Source of the DNA: Paraburkholderia bonniea
GTDB lineage: Bacteria > Pseudomonadota > Gammaproteobacteria > Burkholderiales > Burkholderiaceae
DNA length: 64,000 nucleotides
Direction of reading: 5' to 3'
NCBI RefSeq assembly: GCF_009455625.1
Contig: NZ_QPEQ01000001.1
Coordinates: 2,170,001 to 2,234,000 of the forward strand
Positions 37,486 through 46,679 of this stretch are shown in pieces; the stretch's first letter is position 1; every line of letters starts with the position of its first letter. A program made the translations under genes and the position numbers. A model generated the notes under the pieces. It was not told where the DNA came from, ran no database searches, and saw only the letters and a program-made list of their open reading frames with translations.

Positions 37486-38367
37486 TCAACTCACCCGGTT
37501 CACCACCAGGTCAGCCAGCTCGGCGAGACGCCGGGCGCGCTCGCCGAAAGGCAGCAGCGCGGCGTGTGCTTCGGCGCGCAACTGCTCCGCGAGGGCACGC
37601 GATGCGTCCAGTCCCATCAGCGACACGTAGGTCGGCTTGCCGTCCTTCGCGTCTTTGCCTGCGGTTTTGCCCAGCGTGGCGGAATCAGTCGTGACGTCGA
37701 GAATGTCGTCCACCACCTGAAACGCCAGACCAACCGCGGCAGCATAAACATCCAGTGCCTGCATCTGCGCGGCGTCTGGCGCCGCACCTGCCAGCGCTCC
37801 CATGCGCACAGCTGCACGCAAAAGCGCGCCGGTTTTCATCCGGTGCATGGTTTCGAGCTGTTCGCGCGTCAACTTGTGCCCCACGCTGGCCAGATCAATC
37901 GCCTGACCACCGGCCATCCCCACCGAGCCGCTGGCCAGCGCCAGTTCGCGCACCAGCGCAGCTTGCTGCACCGGCGTCAGCACCTCAGCCGTCAGTGCGA
38001 TAAACGCCTGCGACTGTAACGCATCCCCCACCAGCAACGCCGTCGGCTCGTCGTACTGCACATGCACGGTCGGTTTGCCACGGCGTAATGCGTCGTCGTC
38101 CATGCAAGGCATGTCGTCATGCACCAGCGAATACACGTGAATCATTTCGAGGGCGGCGCAGGCTGCATCCAGACCCTCGGTACGCGCGCCACTCAGCTCA
38201 CCTGCGGCGTGGCACAGCAGCGGACGCACCCGCTTGCCGCCCCCCAGCATGGCGTAGCGCATCGCTTCGTGGAGCTGTGCGGGCGCAGTGTCTGGCGCGG
38301 GCAAATAATTGTCGAGCGCTATCTCGACGCGTTCGAGCACCGAACGCATCCATTGTTCAAACGTCAT
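37486..38367 (-). CDS. ispA: Farnesyl diphosphate synthase (polyprenyl synthetase)
   Basis: The 293-residue protein carries both Asp-rich motifs, VHDDMPCMDDD near residue 90-100 and FQVVDDILDVT, and GGGKRVRPLLCH. It condenses IPP with DMAPP and GPP to give FPP. The ATG at 38367 overlaps the xseB stop as ATGA, so the start is well supported; the frame upstream lies in xseB. Confidence 0.95.
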   Translation of the reverse strand: MTFEQWMRSVLERVEIALDNYLPAPDTAPAQLHEAMRYAMLGGGKRVRPLLCHAAGELSGARTEGLDAACAALEMIHVYSLVHDDMPCMDDDALRRGKPTVHVQYDEPTALLVGDALQSQAFIALTAEVLTPVQQAALVRELALASGSVGMAGGQAIDLASVGHKLTREQLETMHRMKTGALLRAAVRMGALAGAAPDAAQMQALDVYAAAVGLAFQVVDDILDVTTDSATLGKTAGKDAKDGKPTYVSLMGLDASRALAEQLRAEAHAALLPFGERARRLAELADLVVNRVS

Positions 38368-38738
38368 AGATCGTCTCCGCTCTCGGCAGCGAGGGTGCCT
38401 GCGGGATGTGTAGAGAGGGGCTTGAGCGTTTCGCCGTCCAGCACACGCACTTGCTGTTCGACGGCTTCCAGTTGCTGCTGGCAAAACGTCACGAGCGCCG
38501 CGCCACGCCGGTAAGCAGCAAGCGAGGCTTCGAGACTCAGGCTTCCGTCTTCCATCCTGGCCACTAGTTCTTCCAGCTCAGCCAGGGCCGCCTCATAGTT
38601 CACGGGAAGCGGCAGGCCAGCAGCGCCAGAGCCTTGCTGCCCGGGCGTGGCGGCTGACTTGCCGGTCGTTTTTGCCGCTGCTGTCATTTCTGCCGCCTCT
38701 GCTGTTTCTGCCATCTCTTTCGCTGCGCTTTTCGCCAT
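38364..38738 (-). CDS. xseB: Exodeoxyribonuclease VII small subunit
   Basis: The 124-residue protein has an Ala/Lys/Glu-rich N-terminal extension of about 45 residues followed by the XseB domain with VNYEAALAELEELVARMEDG and SLEASLAAYRRG. XseB pairs with XseA to degrade single-stranded DNA. It is coupled to ispA. Confidence 0.94.
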   Translation of the reverse strand: MAKSAAKEMAETAEAAEMTAAAKTTGKSAATPGQQGSGAAGLPLPVNYEAALAELEELVARMEDGSLSLEASLAAYRRGAALVTFCQQQLEAVEQQVRVLDGETLKPLSTHPAGTLAAESGDDL

Positions 38739-39072
38739 GAATCATCGCAAAATTAAAACAAGTCGAGCATTCTACGGCAAAAGCGTGGCAGCCGATCCTC
38801 CAAGGCTCGCCCGCACATGCCCTGGCCAGGCAAATCCGGCTCGCGGTGTGGGCGTTTAAACGCTGCCAGACAGGTCAAAACACAGCCATGCAAGGCCGCC
38901 CCAATTCTCCAGGACATCAGCCTGAAATTTGCTGGATTAAAATATTTTTAGCCAGAGTCAGCGGCCAAAACGCCATTACAAAAACGAAAGCTGCTATAAT
39001 CGGAAGTTTCCCTAAATCGAATTTTCGATGGTTGGGTTGTTCACTGCTTTCACGTTTTCATCGGGAGTGGGA
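38739..39072. other. Intergenic region between xseB and the Rieske gene
   Basis: No gene is visible. The right half is AT-rich with TATAAT at 38995-39000, a good -10 for the plus-strand oxygenase gene although no standard -35 is at 17 nt. The xseB operon promoter must also lie here. Confidence 0.45.
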
Positions 39073-40194
39073 ATGTCCAATCTGAACAATGCTTTGCAGC
39101 CTGAGGCAGTCCGCAATCAGTTCAGTCAGTTGCCGGTCACGGCTTATTTTGACGAAGCGCTTTTCACGCGTGAACTCGAAACTCTTTTCAAAAAAGGTCC
39201 TCGTTACGTCGGGCACGAACTTATGGTGCCGGAAACGGGTGATTACTTTGCCTTGCCCAGCGAAAGCGAGGGGCGTGTGCTCGTACACAGCCCGCGTGAG
39301 CACAACAGTATCGAACTGCTCTCCAACGTCTGCCGCCATCGTCAAGCGATCATGCTCAACGGTCGCGGCCAGACGGCCAATATCGTGTGCCCGTTGCATC
39401 GCTGGACCTACGATCTGAATGGCCAGTTGCTTGGCGCGCCGCATTTTCCTGACAATCCCTGCCTGAACCTCAATGCCACGCCATTGCAGAACTGGCATGG
39501 CCTGCTGTTTGAAGCTGGCGGGCGCAAAGTCGCTGACGATCTGGCCCGTCTCGGTCCGCAGCAGCATTTCGACTTTTCGAACTACATGTTCGATCACATC
39601 GAAGTCCACGAGTGCCAGTACAACTGGAAAACCTTCATTGAGGTGTATCTCGAGGACTACCACGTGGTGCCATTCCATCCAGGGCTGGGCAGTTTTGTCT
39701 CATGCGACGACCTGACGTGGGAATTCGGCGAGTGGTACAGCGTGCAAACCGTTGGCGTGCATCATGAACTAGCCCGTCCGGGCAGCCCGGTCTACAGCAA
39801 GTGGCACGACGAAGTCCTGCGCTTTCGCGGCGGCAAACCGCCAGAGTTCGGCGCGATCTGGATGGTGTATTACCCCGGCATCATGATCGAGTGGTATCCG
39901 CATGTGCTGGTCGTGTCCTGGCTGATTCCGCGTGGCCCGCAGCACACCACGAATATCGTCGAGTTTTACTACCCCGAAGAAATCGCGCTGTTCGAGCGGG
40001 ATTTTGTCGAGGCAGAGCGCGCCGCCTATATGGAAACCGCGCGTGAAGACGATGAAATCGCCGAGCGCATGGATGCCGGCCGGCGCGCCCTGATGGCCCG
40101 TGGCGAATCCCAGGTAGGCCCGTATCAAAGCCCCATGGAAGACGGCATGCAGCATTTCCATGAGTTTTTACGGCGCGAACTGGGTCCGGTCTAA
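39073..40194 (+). CDS. Rieske non-heme iron oxygenase, alpha-subunit type
   Basis: The ATG at 39073 follows GGGAGTGGGA and gives 373 residues. An N-terminal Rieske [2Fe-2S] domain has CRHRQ (about residue 87) and CPLHRWTYD (about 106). The catalytic domain has EVYLEDYHVVPFHPGLG with the two iron-ligand His residues near 197-202. The substrate cannot be told from the sequence; no reductase or ferredoxin gene is adjacent. Confidence 0.9.
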   Translation: MSNLNNALQPEAVRNQFSQLPVTAYFDEALFTRELETLFKKGPRYVGHELMVPETGDYFALPSESEGRVLVHSPREHNSIELLSNVCRHRQAIMLNGRGQTANIVCPLHRWTYDLNGQLLGAPHFPDNPCLNLNATPLQNWHGLLFEAGGRKVADDLARLGPQQHFDFSNYMFDHIEVHECQYNWKTFIEVYLEDYHVVPFHPGLGSFVSCDDLTWEFGEWYSVQTVGVHHELARPGSPVYSKWHDEVLRFRGGKPPEFGAIWMVYYPGIMIEWYPHVLVVSWLIPRGPQHTTNIVEFYYPEEIALFERDFVEAERAAYMETAREDDEIAERMDAGRRALMARGESQVGPYQSPMEDGMQHFHEFLRRELGPV

Positions 40195-40437
40195 GGCGGG
40201 TTTGAAGTGAAGATTTGCAGCAGCCCGGCATGACTCACCGCCCAGGCCACTATGACAGCGGCCCATTTGACGGTAACGCCTGGCCGCAAAACGCGGACCA
40301 ACCCAGGCACCCCAGCCCCGGCCATCGCCCCGAAACAGAGCAGGCAAAACAAGACAAGACGGGCTACCCCCCGTCTTTTTTGTTTAGACTGGCGCCATCG
40401 CCCGGTGCCGCCGGACCCGTCCTCTTCAGGAGCCGTC

Positions 40438-41310
40438 ATGCCTCACACCCACTACACCACGCTGATCTCCCCCGCCAATCTCGCGCCATGGCTGGCTAGC
40501 GCACCCGAGCAGATTTTTATTGCCGACTGCCGCTTCGATCTGGGTGACCCCACTGCAGGCGCTGCCGCTTACGCGGCCGGCCATCTGCCTGGTGCGCACT
40601 ACTTTCATCTGGACCGGGATCTCTCTGGCGGCAAAAACGGCACGAATGGCCGCCATCCGTTACCTGAGCGCGCAGCGCTGGTCAGCCGCCTTGCGGCAGC
40701 GGGCTTACGCCAAGGCCAGCAAGTGCTGGCCTACGACGCTCAGGGTGGCATGTTCGCCGCGCGTCTCTGGTGGCTGCTGCGCTGGCTGGGGCATGACTCG
40801 GTGGCACTGCTCGATGGCGGCTTGCCAGCATGGCAGGCCGCTGGCTTGCCACTCACCCAGGCGCTGCCCGCTGTCACATCGCCGGGCGATTTCAAGGCAG
40901 GCGCGCCGCTTGCCGTGACCGTCGATGCGCAAACCGTCGAGCAAAATCTGACCACGCGCGAGCGCGTCATCATCGACGCCCGGGCCGCCGACCGTTATCG
41001 CGGTGAAAACGAAACCCTCGACCGTGTTGGCGGCCATATTCCTGGTGCGCTAAATCGCTTTTTCAAAGACAACCTCAGCGCCGATGGCCGCTTCAAAAGC
41101 GCCCACGACTTGCGTGAGGCATTCAACCCATTGCTGGCGGGCGTTGCACCCGAACGCGTGGTGCTGCAATGCGGCTCTGGCGTGACGGCTTGCCACAATG
41201 CGCTGGCAATGGAAATTGCCGGATTGCATGGCGCAGCACTTTATCCCGGCTCATGGAGCGAATGGAGTGCCGATCCGTCGCGCCCTGTCGCACAAGGGGC
41301 GACGCCGTAA
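40438..41310 (+). CDS. sseA: Thiosulfate/3-mercaptopyruvate sulfurtransferase
   Basis: The ATG at 40438 with CAGGAG upstream gives 290 residues comprising two rhodanese domains. The C-terminal one has the active-site loop CGSGVTAC (Cys at about residue 245), which fits 3-mercaptopyruvate rather than thiosulfate enzymes. The N-terminal domain has no catalytic Cys (DAQGGMFAARLWW). It is followed by a large hairpin. Confidence 0.92.
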   Translation: MPHTHYTTLISPANLAPWLASAPEQIFIADCRFDLGDPTAGAAAYAAGHLPGAHYFHLDRDLSGGKNGTNGRHPLPERAALVSRLAAAGLRQGQQVLAYDAQGGMFAARLWWLLRWLGHDSVALLDGGLPAWQAAGLPLTQALPAVTSPGDFKAGAPLAVTVDAQTVEQNLTTRERVIIDARAADRYRGENETLDRVGGHIPGALNRFFKDNLSADGRFKSAHDLREAFNPLLAGVAPERVVLQCGSGVTACHNALAMEIAGLHGAALYPGSWSEWSADPSRPVAQGATP

Positions 41311-41355
41311 TGCAAGCCGCGCTGCGCCAGAACATGCGTGCAGCGCGGCTTGCAT
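41310..41355 (+). terminator. Large hairpin at the sulfurtransferase stop
   Basis: A perfect 16-bp stem (ATGCAAGCCGCGCTGC at 41310-41325 with its complement 41340-41355) begins in the stop codon. No T run follows, so it may be a terminator aided by other factors or an mRNA-stabilising structure. Confidence 0.5.
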
Positions 41356-41580
41356 GCGCAGCACGCTATGGCTGGACAAGCCGGGGGGGGGTTAGCCATC
41401 GCTTGCGGCCTCGTTTGAGGCAGAACTGCCATTTGCACTGACGTTCACGCTTAAAACTCGAGCCGCAGGCACAACTGCTCTGGCAGCGCCTGTTACTCAA
41501 CGATCTGCAAGACCCATCTACAAGACCCAACGAACGAAAGCACCGCAAGGTGCCTTCCGCATCTACTGCCAGTGCTACTG

Positions 41581-42975
41581 CTAGTGCAGCTTGACGCGCG
41601 GCAAGGTCGAGCGCCGCAGCCAGTGAGCGAAGGTATCCAGCACCATGCGCGGATAGCCATGTAATGCCGCGATATGCAGCCGGTAGAGCGACATATACAT
41701 AAAGCGGGCGAAGAGCCCTTCGATCAGCATGCTGCCGCCGATCACCCCGCCCATCAGGTTACCCACCGCACTGAAATGCCCCAGCGACACCAGCGAGCCA
41801 AAGTCACGGTAAGTAAATCCCGGCAGTGGTTTGTCATTGAGCCGGCATGCCAGCGCCTTGAGCAGAAAACTGGCCTGCTGGTGCGCCGCCTGGGCGCGCG
41901 GTGGCACGTTGCGCTCCGTGCCAGGCCATGGGCAGGCAGCGCAATCACCAAGGGCAAAAATGTTGTCGTCGATCTCGGTTTGCAGGGTGGGCCGCACGAT
42001 CAACTGGCCCAGACGGTTGACCGGCAGTCCATCGAGCTGGCTCAGGATCGCGGGCGCCTTGATGCCCGCCGCCCAGACCGTCAGGTCAGCGCGCACCGTT
42101 TTACCGCTGGCAGTGCGCACCAGGCCAGGCGCGACTTGTGCCACGGTCTCACCCGTCATCACCTTCACGCCCAGCTTCAGCAGCAGTTCAGTCGTGGCGC
42201 TCGACACCCTCTCTTGCAACGCGGGCAAAATTCGCGGCCCCGATTCGATCAGCACGATGCCCACATCCGTGCGCGGATCGAGCTTGTGCAAGCCGTAGGC
42301 GGACAACACCTGGGCGGTGTTGCGTAACTCGGCCGATAACTCAACGCCCGTCGCGCCGCCGCCGACAATCGCCACCTGAATTCTGGGCTCGGCCGTCGCC
42401 AGCGCGAGTGCCTGAGACGCTGAAGCGCTGGAGGCTACCTCGGCCTCCCCCCCAAGCGTGTTCTCAACCGGCTCATGCACTTGATGTTCGGCGCGCATGC
42501 ACGCGGCGATCAGGCGTTTGCGAAAGCGTTCGGCCTGCCCCACGGTGTCGAGCGCCAGCGAATATTCAGCCGCTCCTGGCACACCAAAAAAATGCGTCGT
42601 ACTGCCAATCGCCAGCACCAGCGTGTCGTATTCGAGCACGCGTGACGGCAGCAGCTCAGCGCCATCGTCGTCCATGACACTGGCCAGCGTGAGCCGCCGT
42701 GCTGCACGATCCAGCCCGGTTAGCTCTCCCTGCTGAAATTCGAAGCCATGCCAGCGCGCCTGGGCGGCGTATTCAAGCTCTTGCGTGAACGGGTCCATGC
42801 TGCCTGCGGCGACCTCGTGCAACAACGGCTTCCAGATATGCGTGGGATACCGGTCAACCAGCGTCACCTGAACCCGTGGCGAGCCACGGCGTTTGCCGCT
42901 GACATAGCGGTCACCCAGGCGAGTCGCCAGCTCCAGCCCGCCAGCCCCGCCGCCCACCACAATCAAACGATGCAT
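41581..42975 (-). CDS. ndh: Type II NADH dehydrogenase (NDH-2)
   Basis: The ATG at 42975 preceded by AAGGAATC gives 464 residues. Two dinucleotide-binding motifs are visible (VVGGGAGGLELATRLG for FAD and IVGGGATGVELSAELR for NADH), plus IFALGDCAACP. The C-terminal part has a hydrophobic amphipathic region (GGVIGGSMLIEGLFARFMYMSLY, two adjoining motifs) typical of membrane-associated NDH-2. It feeds electrons to quinone without proton pumping. Confidence 0.93.
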   Translation of the reverse strand: MHRLIVVGGGAGGLELATRLGDRYVSGKRRGSPRVQVTLVDRYPTHIWKPLLHEVAAGSMDPFTQELEYAAQARWHGFEFQQGELTGLDRAARRLTLASVMDDDGAELLPSRVLEYDTLVLAIGSTTHFFGVPGAAEYSLALDTVGQAERFRKRLIAACMRAEHQVHEPVENTLGGEAEVASSASASQALALATAEPRIQVAIVGGGATGVELSAELRNTAQVLSAYGLHKLDPRTDVGIVLIESGPRILPALQERVSSATTELLLKLGVKVMTGETVAQVAPGLVRTASGKTVRADLTVWAAGIKAPAILSQLDGLPVNRLGQLIVRPTLQTEIDDNIFALGDCAACPWPGTERNVPPRAQAAHQQASFLLKALACRLNDKPLPGFTYRDFGSLVSLGHFSAVGNLMGGVIGGSMLIEGLFARFMYMSLYRLHIAALHGYPRMVLDTFAHWLRRSTLPRVKLH

Positions 42976-43056
42976 CAAAGATTCCTTTTTTACGTCATAT
43001 GGGCGGTGGGCCGGAGCGTGTATCCGCTGCAGCCCACCGCCCACAGTCTGGTGCAA

Positions 43057-45798
43057 TCAGTGCGCTTCTTCCCAGTTCGCACCGGCACCCACTTCGGCCA
43101 CCAGAGGCACTTTCAGGCTGGCCACGCCGCACATTAATTCGGGCAGCCGCTGACGCACTTCGGCCAGCTCGCTGTCAGGCACCTCAAGCACCAGTTCATC
43201 GTGGACTTGCATAATCATTCGCGTGCCAACACCGGCTTGCTCAAGCCACCCCTGCACGGCCACCATCGACAGCTTGATCAGATCCGCTGCGGTGCCTTGC
43301 ATCGGCGCATTGATAGCCGCGCGCTCAGCCGCCTGACGCCGGGGCCCATTGCCACCGTTGATCTCGGGCAGCCAGAGGCGGCGGCCAAAGACGGTTTCGA
43401 CATAGCCGTGCTGCTTTGCCTTGGCGCGGGTGTCGTCCATATAGCGCGCGACCCCCGGATAGCGCATGAAATAGCGGTCGATATACAGCTTGGCGGCTTC
43501 CCGGGTAATGCCCAGATTGGCCGCCAAACCGAACGAGCTCATGCCGTAAATCAGGCCAAAGTTAATGACTTTGGCCACGCGCCGCTGGTCAGCGGAAACC
43601 GCGGCAGGCGTCACGTCAAAGATTTCGCCAGCGGTCGCGCGGTGGATATCCTCGCCTTGTGCGAACGCCTGCAAAAGCGATTCGTCACCCGACAGATGCG
43701 CCATGATGCGCAGCTCGATTTGTGAATAATCGGCCGACACCAGTTGATGGCCAGGCGGTGCAATAAATGCCTCACGAATACGCCGCCCTTCAGCGGTGCG
43801 CACCGGGATGTTCTGCAAATTAGGCTCATTTGATGCCAACCGCCCGGTCACGGCCACCGCCTGCGCATAGTTCGTATGCACCCGGCCAGTCTGCGCGTTG
43901 ATCATGCGCGGCAGCTTGTCGGTATAGGTGGATTTCAGCTTGGAGAGCCCGCGATGCTCCAGCAGCAGCTTGGGCAACGGGTAATCTTCCGCGAGCTTTT
44001 GCAGCACTTCCTCATCCGTGGAAGGCGCGCCGCTCGGGGTTTTCTTGACCACCGGCAACTGCAGCTTGTCGAAGAAAATCTGGCCAATCTGTTTAGGTGA
44101 ACCGAGGTTGAACTCACCACCGGCCAGCACATAGGCATCGCGCTCCAGCTCGATCAGGCGTGCGGCGATCTCGCTGCTTTGACGCCGCAGCTTTTCGCTG
44201 TCGATCAACACCCCCGTGCGTTCCATCTTGCACAGCACGCGCGCGGTGGGGAGTTCAATATCGCGGTAGATATGCAGCAAACCCGGTTCAGCGGCTAGCT
44301 GCGGATAGAGCGCCTGATGCAAGCGCAACGTGATGTCTGCGTCTTCAGCAGCGTAGGCCGCGGCCTGCTCCAGCGCCACTTCGTCAAAACCAATTTGCTG
44401 TGCGCCTTTGCCCGCTACCTCTTCGTACTTGATCGTCTTCAGGCCGAGATGACGTAGCGCCAGGCTGTCCATGTCATGCGTGCGATGTGATTCGAGCACG
44501 TAAGACTGCAGCAGCGTGTCGTGCTCAATGCCATTTAACTGAATACGGTAATTGGCAAGAACCTGTTCATCGTATTTCAGATGCTGGCCCACTTTTTTAT
44601 GCTGAGGGCTTTCGAGCCAGGGCTTGAGTTTCGCCAGCACCTCATCACGGGGCAACTGCACTGGCGCATCCGGCCCGCGATGCGCCAGCGGGATATATGC
44701 CGCTTGACCGGGCTCAACCGAGAGCGACAGGCCAACCAGTTGCGCCACCATCGGATCGAGCGAGGTGGTTTCGGTATCGAATGCGGTGAGTTCGGCGGCC
44801 TCGATCTTGCTCAGCCAGGCATCGAACTGTGCCCAGTCCTGCACGGTGTCGTACTGCAACGGCAGATCGGTGGCGGGCGGTGGCGCGACGCTCGCGCCCG
44901 GGCTGGCGGAAACCGTTGCTGCATCGACTTCGCGCAGCCAGGTTTTGAAACCATGCTGTTTAAAGATATCGCGCAACGCCTCGTGCGCTTCCGGACGCGT
45001 GGCAAGCGACTCGGCAATCGTTGCTACTTGCGCTGTGAGATCGCAGTCCGTATCAATCGTGACCAGCTTGCGCGCCAGCGGCAGAAAATCGAGCGCACGC
45101 CGCAAATTGTCACCCACTGCACCTTTGATCTCATCGGCATGAGCGATCACGCCATCAAGCGAATCGTATTGCGTGAGCCATTTAAGCGCGGTTTTCGGGC
45201 CGCATTTCTCGACCCCAGGCACGTTATCAACGGTATCGCCAATCAGCGCCAGATAATCAACGATGCGCTCTGGCGGCACGCCAAACCTGGCGATCACGCC
45301 ATCGCGGTCAAGCGTCTCGTTTGTCATCGTGTTGATCAGCGTGACTTGCTCCGTCACGAGCTGCGTGAGGTCTTTGTCACCGGTGGAAATCAGCACTTTC
45401 ATGCCCTGCTGTTCGGCCTGACGGCCGAGCGTGCCGATTACATCATCCGCCTCCACCCCTTCGACCACCAGCATCGGCCAGCCTAACGCCAGCACCGCTT
45501 GGTGAATCGGCTCGATTTGCTGCGCCAGATCAACAGGCATTGAAGGACGGTTAGCTTTGTAATCGGGGTACCAGTCGTCGCGGAAGGTTTTGCCCTTGGC
45601 ATCGAAGACGCACACGCTATACTCTGCGCTTACTTCCTTGCGCATGCGCCGCAGCATGTTGATGATCCCGTACAGCGCACCTGTTGGCCCGCCATCAGGG
45701 CCACGCAAATCAGGCATCGCATGGTAGGCCCGGTACAGATAACTCGAACCGTCGACCAATAGCAGGGTCTTACCTTTCAAGTTTTTATCTTCAGGCAT
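43057..45798 (-). CDS. polA: DNA polymerase I
   Basis: The 913-residue protein starts at the ATG 45798 (MPEDKNLKGKTLLLVDGSS). Domains in order: 5'-3' exonuclease (about 1-290), 3'-5' exonuclease with an intact DxE (FDTETTSLD near residue 338), and family A polymerase with motif A (DYSQIELRIMAHL, about 687) and motif C (VHDELVLEV, about 861). Its start codon is one base away from that of the divergent LOG-family gene. Confidence 0.98.
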   Translation of the reverse strand: MPEDKNLKGKTLLLVDGSSYLYRAYHAMPDLRGPDGGPTGALYGIINMLRRMRKEVSAEYSVCVFDAKGKTFRDDWYPDYKANRPSMPVDLAQQIEPIHQAVLALGWPMLVVEGVEADDVIGTLGRQAEQQGMKVLISTGDKDLTQLVTEQVTLINTMTNETLDRDGVIARFGVPPERIVDYLALIGDTVDNVPGVEKCGPKTALKWLTQYDSLDGVIAHADEIKGAVGDNLRRALDFLPLARKLVTIDTDCDLTAQVATIAESLATRPEAHEALRDIFKQHGFKTWLREVDAATVSASPGASVAPPPATDLPLQYDTVQDWAQFDAWLSKIEAAELTAFDTETTSLDPMVAQLVGLSLSVEPGQAAYIPLAHRGPDAPVQLPRDEVLAKLKPWLESPQHKKVGQHLKYDEQVLANYRIQLNGIEHDTLLQSYVLESHRTHDMDSLALRHLGLKTIKYEEVAGKGAQQIGFDEVALEQAAAYAAEDADITLRLHQALYPQLAAEPGLLHIYRDIELPTARVLCKMERTGVLIDSEKLRRQSSEIAARLIELERDAYVLAGGEFNLGSPKQIGQIFFDKLQLPVVKKTPSGAPSTDEEVLQKLAEDYPLPKLLLEHRGLSKLKSTYTDKLPRMINAQTGRVHTNYAQAVAVTGRLASNEPNLQNIPVRTAEGRRIREAFIAPPGHQLVSADYSQIELRIMAHLSGDESLLQAFAQGEDIHRATAGEIFDVTPAAVSADQRRVAKVINFGLIYGMSSFGLAANLGITREAAKLYIDRYFMRYPGVARYMDDTRAKAKQHGYVETVFGRRLWLPEINGGNGPRRQAAERAAINAPMQGTAADLIKLSMVAVQGWLEQAGVGTRMIMQVHDELVLEVPDSELAEVRQRLPELMCGVASLKVPLVAEVGAGANWEEAH

Positions 45799-45799
45799 T

Positions 45800-46564
45800 A
45801 TGAACAAGAGAAAAGTGATTCCGAGTCTGCGATCGCTCGCAGATCAAGATCGCGCGACAGCCAAAAAGGCCCGCGCGTCGTGGCAAATGTTCACGATTAT
45901 GGCAGAGTTTATAGAGGCGACCGAGTACCTTTCGGAGATCCGCCCAGCTGTCAGCATCTATGGTTCGGCGCGTCTGAAACCCGAATCTCCTTACTATGTT
46001 CTAGCCATGCAAATTGCCCGCAAGCTATCCGATGCGGGCTTTGCTGTGATCTCCGGCGGTGGCCCTGGCATCATGGAAGCGGCCAACAAAGGCGCGCATG
46101 CAGGCAAGGCACCTTCAGTCGGTCTCAACATCGAGTTGCCGCACGAGCAGTCGGGCAACCAGTGGCAAGACATCTCATTGCGCTTTCGCCATTTCTTTAC
46201 GCGCAAGGTCACGTTCGTGAAAAACTCGGATGCGGTCATCGTGATGCCAGGTGGCTTTGGCACGCTCGACGAACTCGCCGAAGTCCTCACGCTGATCCAA
46301 ACCAAGAAGTCACGTCATGTGCCAATCATTCTGGTCGGCAGTGAGTTCTGGAAAGGGTTGCTGGGATGGTTCACCGACTCCTTAACGCCGATGGGCCTCA
46401 TTAATCCGGCAGACATCAACTTGATGCAGGTGATTGACGATCCCGACCAGGTGCTGGAAGCGGTGCTGGCGTTTTATGAAGACCGTGACGATGGCGCTGA
46501 AGGAACTGCTGACGATGAAGTGCGGGTGCATCGCCCCGACGACGACCGCATGTTTTATCTGTAG
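45800..46564 (+). CDS. LOG family protein (TIGR00730), cytokinin riboside 5'-monophosphate phosphoribohydrolase-like
   Basis: The 254-residue protein has the LOG motifs SGGGPGIMEAANKGA and MPGGFGTLDELAEVL. These enzymes release nucleobases from nucleoside 5'-monophosphates. The N-terminal SWQMFTIMAEFIEATEYL is conserved in the longer proteobacterial subgroup, so the ATG at 45800 is plausible, although only a weak CAGG precedes it. It is divergent from polA with 1 bp between the start codons. Confidence 0.9.
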   Translation: MNKRKVIPSLRSLADQDRATAKKARASWQMFTIMAEFIEATEYLSEIRPAVSIYGSARLKPESPYYVLAMQIARKLSDAGFAVISGGGPGIMEAANKGAHAGKAPSVGLNIELPHEQSGNQWQDISLRFRHFFTRKVTFVKNSDAVIVMPGGFGTLDELAEVLTLIQTKKSRHVPIILVGSEFWKGLLGWFTDSLTPMGLINPADINLMQVIDDPDQVLEAVLAFYEDRDDGAEGTADDEVRVHRPDDDRMFYL

Positions 46565-46611
46565 CCGGTTCATTGGCTGGCCGCAGTAATGCGTCCGGCA
46601 ACACGCAAAAC

Positions 46612-46648
46612 AAAGCAAAACAGGAGGCTATGCCTCCTGTTTTGCTTT
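46612..46648. terminator. Bidirectional terminator between the LOG gene and amn
   Basis: A perfect 17-bp stem (AAAGCAAAACAGGAGGC with its complement) and a 3-nt loop, with A/T runs at both ends. The genes are convergent. Confidence 0.85.
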
Positions 46649-46679
46649 TAAGCGCCATGCGGCAAGGCAAAGGCAAAGA

